Source: Streptomyces griseoluteus (GTDB taxonomy: Bacteria; Actinomycetota; Actinomycetes; Streptomycetales; Streptomycetaceae). Taken from it: DNA of 64,000 nt. The stretch covers positions 62,001 through 126,000 of the forward strand of contig JOBE01000008.1 of assembly GCA_000717735.1 (NCBI GenBank), read 5' to 3'. Below, piece by piece: positions 1 through 8,908 of the stretch. Position numbers and translations under genes: made by a program. The notes under the pieces were generated by a model. The model saw nothing but the letters and a program-made list of their open reading frames with translations. It had not been told where the DNA came from and ran no database searches. Positions within the stretch are counted from its first letter, which is position 1. Every line of letters begins with the position of its first letter.

Positions 1-99
1 TCGATTCGGGCAGCGTAGGCAGCGAACATGGCCCCGACCCTAGGCCGCCGCGGACGGCGAGGGGAACCACGCCCCGGTGTGACCCGTGTCGCCCACACG

Positions 100-136
100 G
101 AAGGGCCCCGTTCCGGCGTACGGAACAGGGCCCTTC
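100..136. terminator. Terminator after malic enzyme gene
   Basis: A 14-nt arm at 101-114 pairs with 122-135 (one wobble-type mismatch) around a 7-nt loop. It lies just beyond the stop codon of the leftward malic enzyme gene and fits a GC-rich Streptomyces terminator, though no strong T run follows. Confidence 0.6.
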
Positions 137-170
137 GCGTACCCCACGGGTACGACGCCAGGTGCACGCG

Positions 171-1382
171 TCAGCGGCGGGCGACGCCTTCGGCGCGGGC
201 GGCGGCGGCGACCGCGGCCGCGACGGCCGGGGCGACCCGCTCGTCGAACGGCGACGGGATGACGCAGTCGGCGGCGAGCTCGTCCTTCACCACGTCCGCG
301 ATCGCGTTGGCCGCGGCGATCTTCATGCCCTCGGTGATCCGGGAGGCCCGGACCTGGAGCGCGCCGGCGAAGATGCCGGGGAACGCGAGGACGTTGTTGA
401 TCTGGTTCGGGTAGTCCGAACGGCCGGTCGCCACGACGGCCGCGTACTTGTGCGCGACGTCGGGGTGGACCTCGGGGTTCGGGTTGGCCATGGCGAACAC
501 GAAGGCGTTCGGAGCCATGGCCGCGACGGCCGCCTCGGGGACCGTACCGCCGGAGACGCCGATGAAGACGTCCGCGCCGGCCAGGGCGCTCTCCAGGGAG
601 CCGGAGAGACCGGCCTTGTTGGTGAGCTCGGCGATCTCGCGCTTGACGTCCGTGAGGTCCTCGCGGTCGCGGCTGACGATGCCCTTGCGGTCGGCGACGG
701 CCACGTCACCGAGGCCGGCCTCGAGCAGGAACTTGGCGATGGCCACCCCGGCCGCGCCGGCGCCGGAGATGACCGCGCGCAGCTCGCCGAGGGTCCGGCC
801 GGTCAGCTTCGCCGCGTTACGGAGGGCGGCGAGGGTGACGATCGCGGTGCCGTGCTGGTCGTCGTGGAAGACGGGGATGTCGAGGCGCTCCTGGAGCTTG
901 CGCTCGATCTCGAAGCACCGCGGGGCCGAGATGTCTTCCAGGTTCACGCCGCCGAAGGACGGGGCGAGCCGGACGACGGTCTCGACGATCTCGTCGGTGT
1001 CGGTGGTGGCGAGGGCGATCGGGACCGCGTCGACGCCGCCGAACTGCTTGAAGAGGATGGCCTTCCCCTCCATGACCGGGAGGGAGGCCTCCGGGCCGAT
1101 GTCGCCGAGGCCGAGCACTGCCGTACCGTCGGTCACGACCGCGACGACCTGGGACTTCCAGGTGTAGTCGTTGACCAGCTCGGGCTGCTCGGCGATCGCG
1201 GTGCACACCTTGGCGACGCCGGGCGTGTACGCGAGGGACAGGTCGTCCTTGTCCCGCAGGGGGACGGTGGCCTGCACGGCCATCTTGCCGCCCCTGTGGA
1301 GGGCGAAGACAGGATCGAAGAGCTCCTCCGGAGCTCCTTCCGTACCGCTGTCATTGCGAGGATTGACGATCTCCGCTGCCAT
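171..1382 (-). CDS. maeB: Malic enzyme (malate dehydrogenase, oxaloacetate-decarboxylating)
   Basis: This cytosolic enzyme oxidatively decarboxylates malate to pyruvate, supplying reducing power and linking the TCA cycle to pyruvate and lipid precursors. The 403-residue protein is of the short bacterial type. It shows the SLAYTPGVAKVC tyrosine motif near residue 50, the lysine-bearing GKAILFKQFGG segment, the metal-site stretch ending in PVFHDDQHGTA around residue 160, and a Rossmann motif VISGAGAAGVA near residue 195. The start is ATG at 1382. The gene is transcribed away from the amino-acid ABC operon, with a 538-bp intergenic region between them. From memory, the syntenic S. coelicolor gene (SCO5261) encodes the NADP-dependent isoform. 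Cofactor preference is inferred from that synteny and not read from the sequence. Confidence 0.93.
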   Translation of the reverse strand: MAAEIVNPRNDSGTEGAPEELFDPVFALHRGGKMAVQATVPLRDKDDLSLAYTPGVAKVCTAIAEQPELVNDYTWKSQVVAVVTDGTAVLGLGDIGPEASLPVMEGKAILFKQFGGVDAVPIALATTDTDEIVETVVRLAPSFGGVNLEDISAPRCFEIERKLQERLDIPVFHDDQHGTAIVTLAALRNAAKLTGRTLGELRAVISGAGAAGVAIAKFLLEAGLGDVAVADRKGIVSRDREDLTDVKREIAELTNKAGLSGSLESALAGADVFIGVSGGTVPEAAVAAMAPNAFVFAMANPNPEVHPDVAHKYAAVVATGRSDYPNQINNVLAFPGIFAGALQVRASRITEGMKIAAANAIADVVKDELAADCVIPSPFDERVAPAVAAAVAAAARAEGVARR

Positions 1383-1920
1383 TGGGTTGACCCCTTAAGT
1401 CTTTTTCATTTGAGGGTGGTCCACTCCCGGTTGAGGAGGGGTGGGGAGGCACCGCGCCCGCCGTGTCTGGCAGCCGCGCGGGCGCGCCGCACAACGCGCC
1501 CTGAGCCCCGGATGAGGGGTGTAAGGATCCTTCTTACCGGACGGACGGCACCGCAGACGAGTCCATAACCCCTCGGTGACGCGACTCATACCGAGTGCAT
1601 CCGGACACGGACGGAGAGCGACACGTCACCCCATGTCCCGATAGATCTCGTCCCCACCCGATTGGCCGCGTTCCGCTCGTCCGAATGGCGAGATCAACAG
1701 GAGATTTTCCGGCAGCGGGGAAGGGATTCAGAAGATGATCCGGCCCTGATGTACCGGCCTGTCGGCATTCGGCCGTCACCCGTTACCCGATTTTGACATC
1801 CGTGGCCGTCGGTTTGAGGCGGTCCGAATGGCAAGATGCCGTAATCACACGAGGTCACGACACTCGAAGAGATGTACGTGGCCACCTGGCAACTCCCTCA
1901 CACGCCGGAGGAACCCGATC
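1383..1920. promoter_or_regulatory. Divergent intergenic region with a 16-nt direct repeat
   Basis: This 538-bp gene-free stretch separates the malic enzyme gene from the ABC importer. A 16-nt sequence beginning GTCCGAATGGC occurs at 1679-1694 and again at 1822-1837 with one mismatch, in the same orientation. A TTGACA hexamer lies at about 1793-1798, but no convincing -10 is properly spaced from it. I see no additional gene. Confidence 0.4.
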
Positions 1921-2889
1921 ATGACCGCACGCACCACGCGCTGTACGACCGCCAAGACCCGCACGTCCCGTCTTGCCGCGGTCGCCGCCATCGCGGTCGC
2001 CGGCTCCGTGCTGCTGACCGCCTGCGGTGACCAGACCGAGGGCGGCTCCGCGACCCCGACGAAGGAAGGCGGCTCGCCGTCGACCAACGCCGCGCCGCTC
2101 TTCTCGAAGCTCCCCGCCGACATCCAGAAGGCCGGTGTCATCAAGGTCGGCACCGACGCCTCGTACGCTCCGATGGAGTTCACCGAGGGCGGCAAGATCG
2201 TCGGTGTCGACCCCGACATCGCCGCGGCCCTGGGCAAGCAGCTCGGCGTCGAGTTCAAGTTCACGTCCGGCACCTTCGACGGCCTGATCACCTCGATCTA
2301 CACCGGCCGACAGGACCTGATCATGTCCTCGATGACGGACAACAAGAAGCGCCAGGAGGGCCTGGACGACAGCGGGAAGAAGATCGGCAAGGGCATCGAC
2401 TTCGTCGACTACTTCAGCTCCGGCGTCTCCCTGCTCGTCAAGAAGGGCAACCCGCAGGGCATCAACTCCCTCGACGACCTGTGCGGCAAGACCGTGGCCG
2501 TCCAGCGCGGCACGATCTACGAGGACACCTTCAAGGCCCAGGCCACGAAGTGCGGCGCCAACAAGCTGACGATCCAGGCGTTCGACAGCGACGCCGAGGC
2601 GCAGACCCGCGTCAAGGCCGGCGGCGCCGTGGCCGACCTCAACGACTACCCGGTGGCCGCGTACATCGCGAAGACCTCGGGCGGCGGCAACGACTTCGAG
2701 GTCGTCGGCAGCCAGAGCGACGTCGGCCTCTTCGGCATCGGTGTCTCGAAGGAGAACACCCAGCTGCGCGACGCCGTCAAGGAAGCGCTCGACGCGATCA
2801 TCAAGGACGGCACGTACGCCGAGGCTCTGAAGAAGTGGAACGTCGAGGGCAGCGCCGTCAAGTCGGCCACCATCAACGCCGGCAAGTGA
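1921..2889 (+). CDS. Polar amino-acid ABC transporter substrate-binding lipoprotein
   Basis: An extracellular solute-binding protein (SBP_bac_3 family) that captures an amino acid and hands it to the permease encoded next. The N-terminus has a basic start, a hydrophobic stretch and a lipobox (VLLTAC, cysteine near residue 35), so it should be anchored as a lipoprotein. The mature domain begins with the family signature IKVGTDASYAPMEFTEGGKIVGVDPDI. An in-frame start at 1828 exists, but the ATG at 1921 is preceded by a GGAGG at 1907-1911 and gives a normal signal peptide, so I chose it (322 residues). The substrate is not determinable from sequence alone; glutamate, glutamine or cystine-type ligands are possible for this family. 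Confidence 0.92.
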   Translation: MTARTTRCTTAKTRTSRLAAVAAIAVAGSVLLTACGDQTEGGSATPTKEGGSPSTNAAPLFSKLPADIQKAGVIKVGTDASYAPMEFTEGGKIVGVDPDIAAALGKQLGVEFKFTSGTFDGLITSIYTGRQDLIMSSMTDNKKRQEGLDDSGKKIGKGIDFVDYFSSGVSLLVKKGNPQGINSLDDLCGKTVAVQRGTIYEDTFKAQATKCGANKLTIQAFDSDAEAQTRVKAGGAVADLNDYPVAAYIAKTSGGGNDFEVVGSQSDVGLFGIGVSKENTQLRDAVKEALDAIIKDGTYAEALKKWNVEGSAVKSATINAGK

Positions 2890-2938
2890 CCTCCCCGACG
2901 CCGGCAGAACCTCCCCGCTCCACTGAAGGGCAGTCGTC

Positions 2939-3889
2939 GTGACTGACAAGATCAGCAAGGACCCGGCCGCCGCTCCGGCCGGGTCCGGCGCCTCGGGCAA
3001 TCCGTACGAGGCGATCAAGGCCATCCCCGTGCGGCACTACGGGCGCTGGATCAGCGCCGTCGTGGTCGTCGCGCTGCTCGGCTGGCTCGTCTACGCCTTC
3101 TCCCAGGGCAACATCCTCTGGGACACGGTGTGGGACAAGGTGTTCGACCCCTCGGTCATCAGCGGCCTGTGGAACACGATCCTCATCAGCGTCGCCTCGA
3201 TGGCCCTGGGCCTGGTCCTGGGCATCGTCTTCGCGGTGATGCGCCTGTCCAAGAACCCGGTGACAGGCGCGGTCGCCTGGCTCTACATCTGGTTCTTCCG
3301 CGGCACCCCGGTCTACGTCCAGCTCCTCGTCTGGTTCAACCTGTCGCTGATCTTCCAGTACATCGACCTCGGGCCGATCTACAAGAACGAGACCGTGGAC
3401 GTCATGACGCCGTTCATGGTGGCGCTGCTCGGCCTCGGCCTCAACGAGGGCGCCTACATGGCGGAGATCGTCCGCGCGGGCATCCAGTCCGTCGACGAGG
3501 GCCAGACCGAGGCGGCGCACGCGCTCGGCATGTCCCAGACGAAGACCATGGGCCGCATCGTTCTTCCGCAGGCCATGCGGGTGATCGTGCCGCCGACGGG
3601 CAACGAGTTCATCAACATGCTGAAGACCTCGTCGCTGGTCTCGGCGGTGCAGTACACCGAGTTGCTGCGGGCCTCCTCGAACATCGGCAACACGGCCGGT
3701 GCCGTGATGGAGATGCTCTTCGTCGCCTCCATCTGGTACCTCGCGCTGACCAGCGTCTTCAGCGTCGGCCAGTACTACCTGGAGCGCCGCTTCGCCCGCG
3801 GTTCGACCCGTAACCTGCCGCCCACCCCCCTGCAGCGGGTCAAGGCGAACCTCACCACGTTCAAGCGTTCCCCGGAGGCATCGGCATGA
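2939..3889 (+). CDS. Polar amino-acid ABC transporter permease
   Basis: Inner-membrane permease of the HisM/GlnP family. A 35-40-residue cytosolic N-terminus precedes a first hydrophobic helix ([16 protein letters not shown]), followed by the family core. The EAA loop reads [22 protein letters not shown], which contacts the ATPase. The start is a GTG 49 nt after the binding-protein stop. The 3' end overlaps the ATPase gene by 4 nt (ATGA), indicating translational coupling. The 316-residue length exceeds simple GlnP proteins because of the N-terminal extension. It probably works as a homodimer, since only one permease gene is present. Confidence 0.92.
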   Translation: MTDKISKDPAAAPAGSGASGNPYEAIKAIPVRHYGRWISAVVVVALLGWLVYAFSQGNILWDTVWDKVFDPSVISGLWNTILISVASMALGLVLGIVFAVMRLSKNPVTGAVAWLYIWFFRGTPVYVQLLVWFNLSLIFQYIDLGPIYKNETVDVMTPFMVALLGLGLNEGAYMAEIVRAGIQSVDEGQTEAAHALGMSQTKTMGRIVLPQAMRVIVPPTGNEFINMLKTSSLVSAVQYTELLRASSNIGNTAGAVMEMLFVASIWYLALTSVFSVGQYYLERRFARGSTRNLPPTPLQRVKANLTTFKRSPEASA

Positions 3890-4653
3890 CCGGTCAGCCC
3901 ATGGTCAAGGCGGAGGGCGTCCACAAGTCGTACGGCGCCGCCCACATCCTCCGCGGCATCGACCTGGAGGTGCAGAACGGCGAGGTCTTCTGCCTCGTCG
4001 GCCCCTCCGGCTCCGGCAAGTCGACCTTCCTCCGCTGCATCAACCACCTGGAGCGGATCGACGGCGGCCGGCTGTCGGTCGACGGCCACCTGGTCGGCTA
4101 CCGGCAGAAGGGCGACAAGCTCTACGAGCTGAAGGACAGCGAGGTCGCGGTCCAGCGCCGTGACATCGGCATGGTCTTCCAGCGCTTCAACCTCTTCCCG
4201 CACATGACGGCCCTGGGCAACGTCATGGAGGCCCCGATCCAGGTGAAGGGCGAGTCCAAGGCGGTGGCGCGCGAGCGCGCCGAGCGTCTGCTCGACCGGG
4301 TCGGCCTGCGGGACAAGATGGGCAACTACCCGACGCAGCTCTCCGGCGGCCAGCAACAGCGCGTCGCCATCGCCCGCGCGCTGGCGATGGAGCCGAAGCT
4401 GATGCTCTTCGACGAGCCGACCTCGGCGCTCGACCCGGAGCTGGTCGGTGACGTCCTCGACGTCATGCGGGACCTCGCCGAGTCGGGCATGACGATGATC
4501 GTCGTCACCCACGAGATGGGCTTCGCCCGCGAGGTCGGCGATTCGCTGGTCTTCATGGACGGCGGCGTGGTGGTCGAGTCCGGCAACCCGCGGGACGTCC
4601 TGGGCAACCCGCAGCACGACCGGACGAAGGCGTTCCTGTCGAAGGTGCTGTAA
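3886..4653 (+). CDS. Polar amino-acid ABC transporter ATP-binding protein
   Basis: Cytosolic ATPase that powers the importer, family GlnQ/HisP. Visible motifs are Walker [10 protein letters not shown] near residue 41, Q-loop [10 protein letters not shown], signature LSGGQQQR, Walker [13 protein letters not shown] and the switch histidine in VVTHEMG. The length of 255 residues is typical. It overlaps the permease stop by 4 nt and is the last gene of the three-gene operon; a strong hairpin follows at 4669-4703. Confidence 0.95.
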   Translation: MTGQPMVKAEGVHKSYGAAHILRGIDLEVQNGEVFCLVGPSGSGKSTFLRCINHLERIDGGRLSVDGHLVGYRQKGDKLYELKDSEVAVQRRDIGMVFQRFNLFPHMTALGNVMEAPIQVKGESKAVARERAERLLDRVGLRDKMGNYPTQLSGGQQQRVAIARALAMEPKLMLFDEPTSALDPELVGDVLDVMRDLAESGMTMIVVTHEMGFAREVGDSLVFMDGGVVVESGNPRDVLGNPQHDRTKAFLSKVL

Positions 4654-4668
4654 GGCGCGGAACGACGG

Positions 4669-4703
4669 AAGGGGCGGTACGGGTCACCCGTACCGCCCCT
4701 TTC
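4669..4703. terminator. Bidirectional terminator
   Basis: A perfect 15-bp stem (4669-4683 with 4687-4701) has a 3-nt loop and is followed by TTT. It lies between the convergent ABC ATPase and methyltransferase genes and can serve both. Confidence 0.85.
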
Positions 4704-4713
4704 CCTGTCCTGG

Positions 4714-5463
4714 CTACTTCACGGCGAGGAGGAGGGTGTCGGAGGGCGAGGCCCAGACGGCCCTGGCCTCGCCGAAGCCGGCGGCTCGGAGGGTGTCGGC
4801 ATGCCAGGCCGGGGAGGGCATGTCGCCGTCGGCGTGCTCGCCGTAGATCTCGAAGCGGCGGGCGGTGGGTTCGGCGAGGACGGGGTCCTTGGCGGCGAGC
4901 GCCCACCAGTCGGCCCAGTCGAGGACCCCGGCGGCCTTCTCCAGGTCCATGCGGGCGTGCCGCTGGGCGCGCTCGGCGGCGTTGATGCGGGGAGTGGTCC
5001 CGTCGATCATGTGGTCGGCGTTCATGAAGACGCCGCCGTCCCTGACGAGACCTGCGAGCTGACCGTAGAGGGCGGTCAGGGGCTCGCTGTGGAGCCAGTG
5101 GAGGGCGGTGGCGGTGAGGACGGCGTCGTACGAGTCGTGGGGCAGCCGCGCGGTCCAGTCGAGGTCCTTGAGGTCGGCGGTCACGAAGGTGACCCGCTCG
5201 TCGCCGGCGAAGTACCCCTCGGCGATGGCGAGCAGGGCGGGGTCGAGGTCGACGCCCACGCTTGTCGCCTCGGGGAACCTCTTGAGGACCCGATCCGTGA
5301 TACTTCCCGTACCGCACGCGAGGTCGAGGATGCGGGGCTTCGGTCCCACCAAGGCCTCGACCATGTCGAGCATCACCCGGAACCGCTCCTCACGGTCCGG
5401 CATGTACCACTCCTGCTGACGGTCCCAGCTCTGCTGCCAGCCCGCCCAGTCGGTTCCGGTCAT
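4714..5463 (-). CDS. Class I SAM-dependent methyltransferase
   Basis: A 249-residue soluble protein with the class I methyltransferase fold. Motif I is ILDLACGTGSI near residue 47, followed by an acidic strand end (VGVDLDPALL) and a motif VTADLKDLDW. The substrate is unknown. A longer in-frame start exists at 5526, but the ATG at 5463 follows a purine-rich GGGGAGG ribosome-binding site and begins at the first conserved residues. It is convergent with the ABC operon and divergent from the CGNR zinc-finger gene. It is unrelated in sequence to the duplicated methyltransferases at 15889 and 27887. Confidence 0.8.
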   Translation of the reverse strand: MTGTDWAGWQQSWDRQQEWYMPDREERFRVMLDMVEALVGPKPRILDLACGTGSITDRVLKRFPEATSVGVDLDPALLAIAEGYFAGDERVTFVTADLKDLDWTARLPHDSYDAVLTATALHWLHSEPLTALYGQLAGLVRDGGVFMNADHMIDGTTPRINAAERAQRHARMDLEKAAGVLDWADWWALAAKDPVLAEPTARRFEIYGEHADGDMPSPAWHADTLRAAGFGEARAVWASPSDTLLLAVK

Positions 5464-5556
5464 CGCCGATCCTCCCCCTCGCGTAATACCCTGACAGGGG
5501 AAACGCTCGTTACCCCTTCCGACCAAGACACTAGACCGCCAGAGTAAGGACTACAA

Positions 5557-6186
5557 GTGGAACTGGCCTATTACTCGGACTACGCCGTGCGTCTGGTCAA
5601 CACCGAGGAGCCGGTCCGCAACAAGGACGCCCTCACCTCCGTCGAGGTCATCCGCGAACTCTTCGGGCCCGCCACCCAGATGGCCCGCCGGGCCACCGAC
5701 TCCGACGTGACCCGCTTCCGCGCGGTCCGCGCCCGGCTGCGGGCGGTCTTCACCGCGGCCGACGGGGGCGACCACACGGGGGCGGTGGACCTGCTGAACT
5801 CCCTGCTCCTGGAGTACCCGGTGAGCCCCCAGATCTCCGGCCACGACATCCTCGACGAGGACGGCCGGCCGCGGTGGCACATGCACCTCGCCGACCACCC
5901 GTCGAACGCGACCGCGGGATACGCGGCCATCGCGGCGATGGGCCTCGCCTTCCACCTGACGGAGTTCGGCGCCGACCGGCTCGGCCTGTGCCAGGCACCG
6001 CCCTGCCGCAACGCCTACCTGGACACCTCCACCAACCGCTCCCGCCGCTACTGCTCGGACCGCTGCGCGACCCGGGCCAACGTCGCCGCCTACCGGGCCC
6101 GCAAACGCCTGGAGGCCGACCGGCCGGACGACACGGGCCTGACCGCAGAGAACAGCCAGGAGAGCGCCACACCGGCCGACCACTGA
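5557..6186 (+). CDS. CGNR zinc-finger (ABATE-type) protein
   Basis: The 209-residue protein begins with a short ABATE-like N-terminus (YSDYAVRLVNTEEP). It ends in a zinc-finger segment with two cysteine pairs, CQAPPC and CSDRC, around residues 148-175, followed by TRANVAAYRARKR, which matches the C-terminal treble-clef part of CGNR proteins. These are usually DNA-binding regulators, often next to stress genes; the target here is unknown. The GTG start at 5557 has an AAGGA site 7 nt upstream. The last 97 nt overlap the 3' end of sodX on the opposite strand, which is unusual. Confidence 0.8.
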   Translation: MELAYYSDYAVRLVNTEEPVRNKDALTSVEVIRELFGPATQMARRATDSDVTRFRAVRARLRAVFTAADGGDHTGAVDLLNSLLLEYPVSPQISGHDILDEDGRPRWHMHLADHPSNATAGYAAIAAMGLAFHLTEFGADRLGLCQAPPCRNAYLDTSTNRSRRYCSDRCATRANVAAYRARKRLEADRPDDTGLTAENSQESATPADH

Positions 6187-6524
6187 CGCCCCGGCGTCAC
6201 CGGCCGGTAGCGCGCCCGCACCCGCCCGAGAACCAGCTCGGGCGGCACGGCCCCGAAGACCCGGCTGTCACCCTCGGCGTCAGGGTTGTCCCCCAGCACC
6301 CACCAGCCGCCGTCGCGTCGCTCGATCAGCCGCTTCACGATGAGCAGATCCTGCTGGAGCGGATGCCGCAGCACGGCCACACAGCCGGCCCGCGGCCGCG
6401 CCCCGTAGTGCACCAGCAGCTGATCACCGTGCAACAGCGTGGGCACCATCGACACCCCCGTCACCTCGGCGATCCCGAACGGAGCCCCGGCCTCCGCCAC
6501 CCGCTCCGACCCCGATCCCCTCAT
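6090..6524 (-). CDS. sodX: Nickel-type superoxide dismutase maturation protease
   Basis: A signal-peptidase-like S26 serine protease expected to remove the N-terminal leader of pro-SodN so that the nickel-hook histidine becomes the N-terminus. The nucleophile motif GVSMVPTL places Ser25, and the general base is Lys64 in IVKRLI. The motif WVLGDNPDAEGDSR is also family-typical. The ATG at 6524 has a GGGAGGTG ribosome-binding site, whereas upstream in-frame codons lack one. It is divergent from sodN, the conserved arrangement. The tail after residue ~112 extends about 30 residues into the CGNR gene on the other strand, so this SodX may be longer than usual. Confidence 0.9.
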   Translation of the reverse strand: MRGSGSERVAEAGAPFGIAEVTGVSMVPTLLHGDQLLVHYGARPRAGCVAVLRHPLQQDLLIVKRLIERRDGGWWVLGDNPDAEGDSRVFGAVPPELVLGRVRARYRPVTPGRQWSAGVALSWLFSAVRPVSSGRSASRRLRAR

Positions 6525-6705
6525 CCGGCACCTCCCGATCCGCTCCCGGTCCGCTCGCGCGTCCGCTCGTCCACTCGTCCACTCGTACACGAGTCCCATG
6601 GTGACCCTGGACTTTTGACCTAAGCCCCAGGGGGCGCCCGCGAAATCGCCCTTCTCACCGAGTAATGTCCCACCTGAGAAGACGATCACGAGGAAGGACG
6701 GCACA

Positions 6706-7101
6706 ATGCTCTCCCGCCTGTTTGCCCCCAAGGTGAAGGTCAGCGCCCACTGCGACCTCCCGTGCGGCGTGTACGACCCCGCCCAGGCCCGCATCGAGGC
6801 CGAGTCGGTCAAGGCTGTCCAGGAGAAGTACCTGGCGAACGAGGACGCGCACTTCCGCGCCCGCGCCACGGTCATCAAGGAGCAGCGCGCGGAGCTCGCC
6901 AAGCACCACGTGTCGGTGCTCTGGAGCGACTACTTCAAGGCCCCGCACTTCGAGAAGTACCCCGAGCTCAACCAGCTGGTCAACGACACCCTGAAGGCCC
7001 TCTCGGCCGCGAAGGCGTCGACGGACCCGAAGACGGGCGAGAAGGCGCTGGAACTCATCGCCGAGATCGACCGCATCTTCTGGGAGACGAAGAAGGCTTG
7101 A
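6706..7101 (+). CDS. sodN: Nickel superoxide dismutase
   Basis: Cytosolic Ni-SOD that disproportionates superoxide. The first 14 residues form the leader removed by SodX. The mature protein then starts with the nickel hook HCDLPCGVYDPAQ, whose His1, Cys2 and Cys6 ligate nickel. The remainder is the four-helix-bundle subunit, and the total of 131 residues is normal. The 3' end is the integration site of a mobile element: the last codons and stop lie inside the left att core (7083-7097), and the reading frame is preserved (GCT TGA instead of the GCC TGA found at the right att). The native terminator now sits at 27838. Confidence 0.97.
   Translation: MLSRLFAPKVKVSAHCDLPCGVYDPAQARIEAESVKAVQEKYLANEDAHFRARATVIKEQRAELAKHHVSVLWSDYFKAPHFEKYPELNQLVNDTLKALSAAKASTDPKTGEKALELIAEIDRIFWETKKA
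7083..7097. repeat. attL core of the integrated element
   Basis: The 15-nt sequence GGAGACGAAGAAGGC at the 3' end of sodN is repeated perfectly at 27798-27812 in the same orientation. The integrase gene starts its 3' end 12 nt further on. This is the classic arrangement of a tyrosine-integrase element inserted at a gene's 3' end. Confidence 0.88.
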
Positions 7102-7108
7102 TCTCCCT

Positions 7109-8263
7109 CTAGGCGGCCTGACCTGCACTTTCGCGGGTCGCGCCGCTTAGCTGTCCGCACCCGGTCCGCAGGCCGCCGAGCACGGCGTCCATGACGGCCC
7201 GGGTGCGGTCTTCTTCCCCGGGCCAAAGGTGCGCGTAGATCCGCAGCGTGATGACTGCGGACGCGTGCCCGAGGACGAGCTGCACCTGCTTGACGCTCGC
7301 GCCGCCGGCGATGAGCGCGGAGGCGTAGAAGTGGCGCAGGTCGTGGGTGACCATGTGCGGCAGCTCAACGGGCTTGCGGCCCTCAGTCTTGGCCGCCTCG
7401 CTCTCCTCCGCCTGGAGCGCCCTGCGGGCGCAGTTCCACTCCGTCTTCCAACGGCGGTAGTTGAGCGGCTCCCCCTCCTCCATGGTGAACAGCCACTCCC
7501 TGGACGGACGAGCGGCGAGATGCGCGAGGAGCGCGTCGGTGACGACCTCGCCGACCGGGACCGTACGCCGGGACTTCGCAGTCTTCGGCGGGCCGATCTT
7601 CCCGGACTGGAGCCGCTGCCGGTCGACGCGGATGGCGCCGGCCTTGAAGTCGACGTCCGGCACCCTCAGGCCGAGCAGCTCGCCTATGCGAAGCCCTGAC
7701 CCGGCGAGGGTGACGACGGCCGCGCGGATGTACGGCGGCATCACCCGCGCCATCGACTCGACCTGCTCGACCGTGGGCGGGGTGACCTCCTCGTCCGGCA
7801 TCGCCGGGAGAGCGATCCTGCGGCACGGGCTGGAGGCGATGACCTTGTCGTCCACGGCCGCCATCATCACGCGCACGAGGACGTCGTAGACGTTCCGCAC
7901 ACTGCCGGGGCCGAGCTGGTCGGAGAGGTGCTTGAAGAGCACCTGGATGTCGTTGCGGCGTATCGCCGCCATGGAGCGGGCGCCCAGAGCCGGTACGAGG
8001 TGGAGCCGCAGCGCGTTGTCGGTGATGCGCTCGCCCGCCTCGCTCGCGATGAGCGAGCCTTCCCACTTCTCGGCGTACTTCTCGAACGTCACGCGGCCGG
8101 CGCGGGGATCAACGTACTGACCGGTGACCATGCTCGCCGTGACCTCATCGAGCCACCGCTGGGCGTCGAGCTTCCGCTCGAAGTGGCGGGCGTGCTCCTT
8201 GCCGTCGAGATCGCGGTAGCGGGCCCGCCATTTGCCGTTGGGGCGCTTCTGGATGTTGGCCAA
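7109..8263 (-). CDS. int: Tyrosine site-specific integrase
   Basis: A phage-type integrase that would insert and, with Xis, excise the element. An AP2-like/arm-binding N-terminus (KRPNGKWRARYRDLDGKEH) precedes a SAM-like core-binding domain (residues ~60-145) and the catalytic domain. Catalytic residues are visible: Arg192 in GSGLRIGELLGL, His307-x-x-Arg310 in THDLRHFYAS, His333 in LGHASA and nucleophile Tyr343 in RIYAHLW. The 384-residue length is normal. Its 3' end lies 12 nt from the attL core, transcribed towards sodN. All catalytic residues are intact, so the enzyme is probably active. Confidence 0.96.
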   Translation of the reverse strand: MANIQKRPNGKWRARYRDLDGKEHARHFERKLDAQRWLDEVTASMVTGQYVDPRAGRVTFEKYAEKWEGSLIASEAGERITDNALRLHLVPALGARSMAAIRRNDIQVLFKHLSDQLGPGSVRNVYDVLVRVMMAAVDDKVIASSPCRRIALPAMPDEEVTPPTVEQVESMARVMPPYIRAAVVTLAGSGLRIGELLGLRVPDVDFKAGAIRVDRQRLQSGKIGPPKTAKSRRTVPVGEVVTDALLAHLAARPSREWLFTMEEGEPLNYRRWKTEWNCARRALQAEESEAAKTEGRKPVELPHMVTHDLRHFYASALIAGGASVKQVQLVLGHASAVITLRIYAHLWPGEEDRTRAVMDAVLGGLRTGCGQLSGATRESAGQAA

Positions 8264-8287
8264 GTGGCCTCTCCTTCATGTCGGTTG

Positions 8288-8788
8288 TCAGTAGTGGCCG
8301 CCGTCCTCGATGTCATTGCTGAGGGTGCGAGCGTCCCGCTCGTCGCCCATGAGGCGGAGGCACTGCTCATGGATGGCCCGCGAGCTGTCGGGGTGGGCCT
8401 TGATGTGGTCGGCGATGGCGACCACGGCGCGGTGGAGGCGGTCGCGCGCATCTCGGGCCTCGTAGAACGCTTCGACGGCCTCTTGGACGAGGCGCCGGCT
8501 GTCGATGTCGAGCCCCTCCAGGGGCGGGGACATCAGCTCTTCAAGAGGGAGCTCGAAGACGCGGCTGAAGGCGAGGGCCTCATCGAGATTGATGCGCCGA
8601 CGCGGCGTGCCGTTCTCGATGCGCCAGACCGCCGTCTGGTTCATCTTCACGCCGGCTCTGGTCACCCGATCCGCCAGCTCGGTCGTGCTCCACCCTCTGA
8701 CCTCACGCTCCAGGGCCACACGCGCGGCCACATTCCCCTCGCTGTAGAGCAGCGGCACCTCGCCACCCTCGGGCCTGTCGCCTGCCAT
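8288..8788 (-). CDS. Xre-family helix-turn-helix regulator of the element
   Basis: A 166-residue protein with an N-terminal HTH at residues ~24-75 (WSTTELADRVTRAGVKMNQT, then VWRIENG) and a helical C-terminus. It lies 24 nt upstream of int in the same direction and is divergent from the excisionase gene. It is therefore placed to control the int/xis switch, probably as a repressor of the divergent promoter in 8789-8908. This role is inferred from position. Confidence 0.85.
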   Translation of the reverse strand: MAGDRPEGGEVPLLYSEGNVAARVALEREVRGWSTTELADRVTRAGVKMNQTAVWRIENGTPRRRINLDEALAFSRVFELPLEELMSPPLEGLDIDSRRLVQEAVEAFYEARDARDRLHRAVVAIADHIKAHPDSSRAIHEQCLRLMGDERDARTLSNDIEDGGHY

Positions 8789-8908
8789 CGAACCTCCATC
8801 ATCACCATCGCTATCCGAATTGAAACATGAGCTTCCCGATTTGGCTAACCGGCGATTGCGAGGTACAACCTATGCAGATCGAATCGCCGCCTAGCCGAAA
8901 GGGAATGC

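Noticed and set aside
162..1568. 468-codon open frame opposite malic enzyme
   Set aside because: It is rich in Gly, Asp, Val, Arg and overlaps a fully recognised enzyme on the other strand.
5489..5499. CCCTGACAGGG palindrome between the methyltransferase and CGNR genes
   Set aside because: An 11-nt palindrome in high-GC DNA is easily met by chance. It may be an operator, but there is nothing to support it beyond position.
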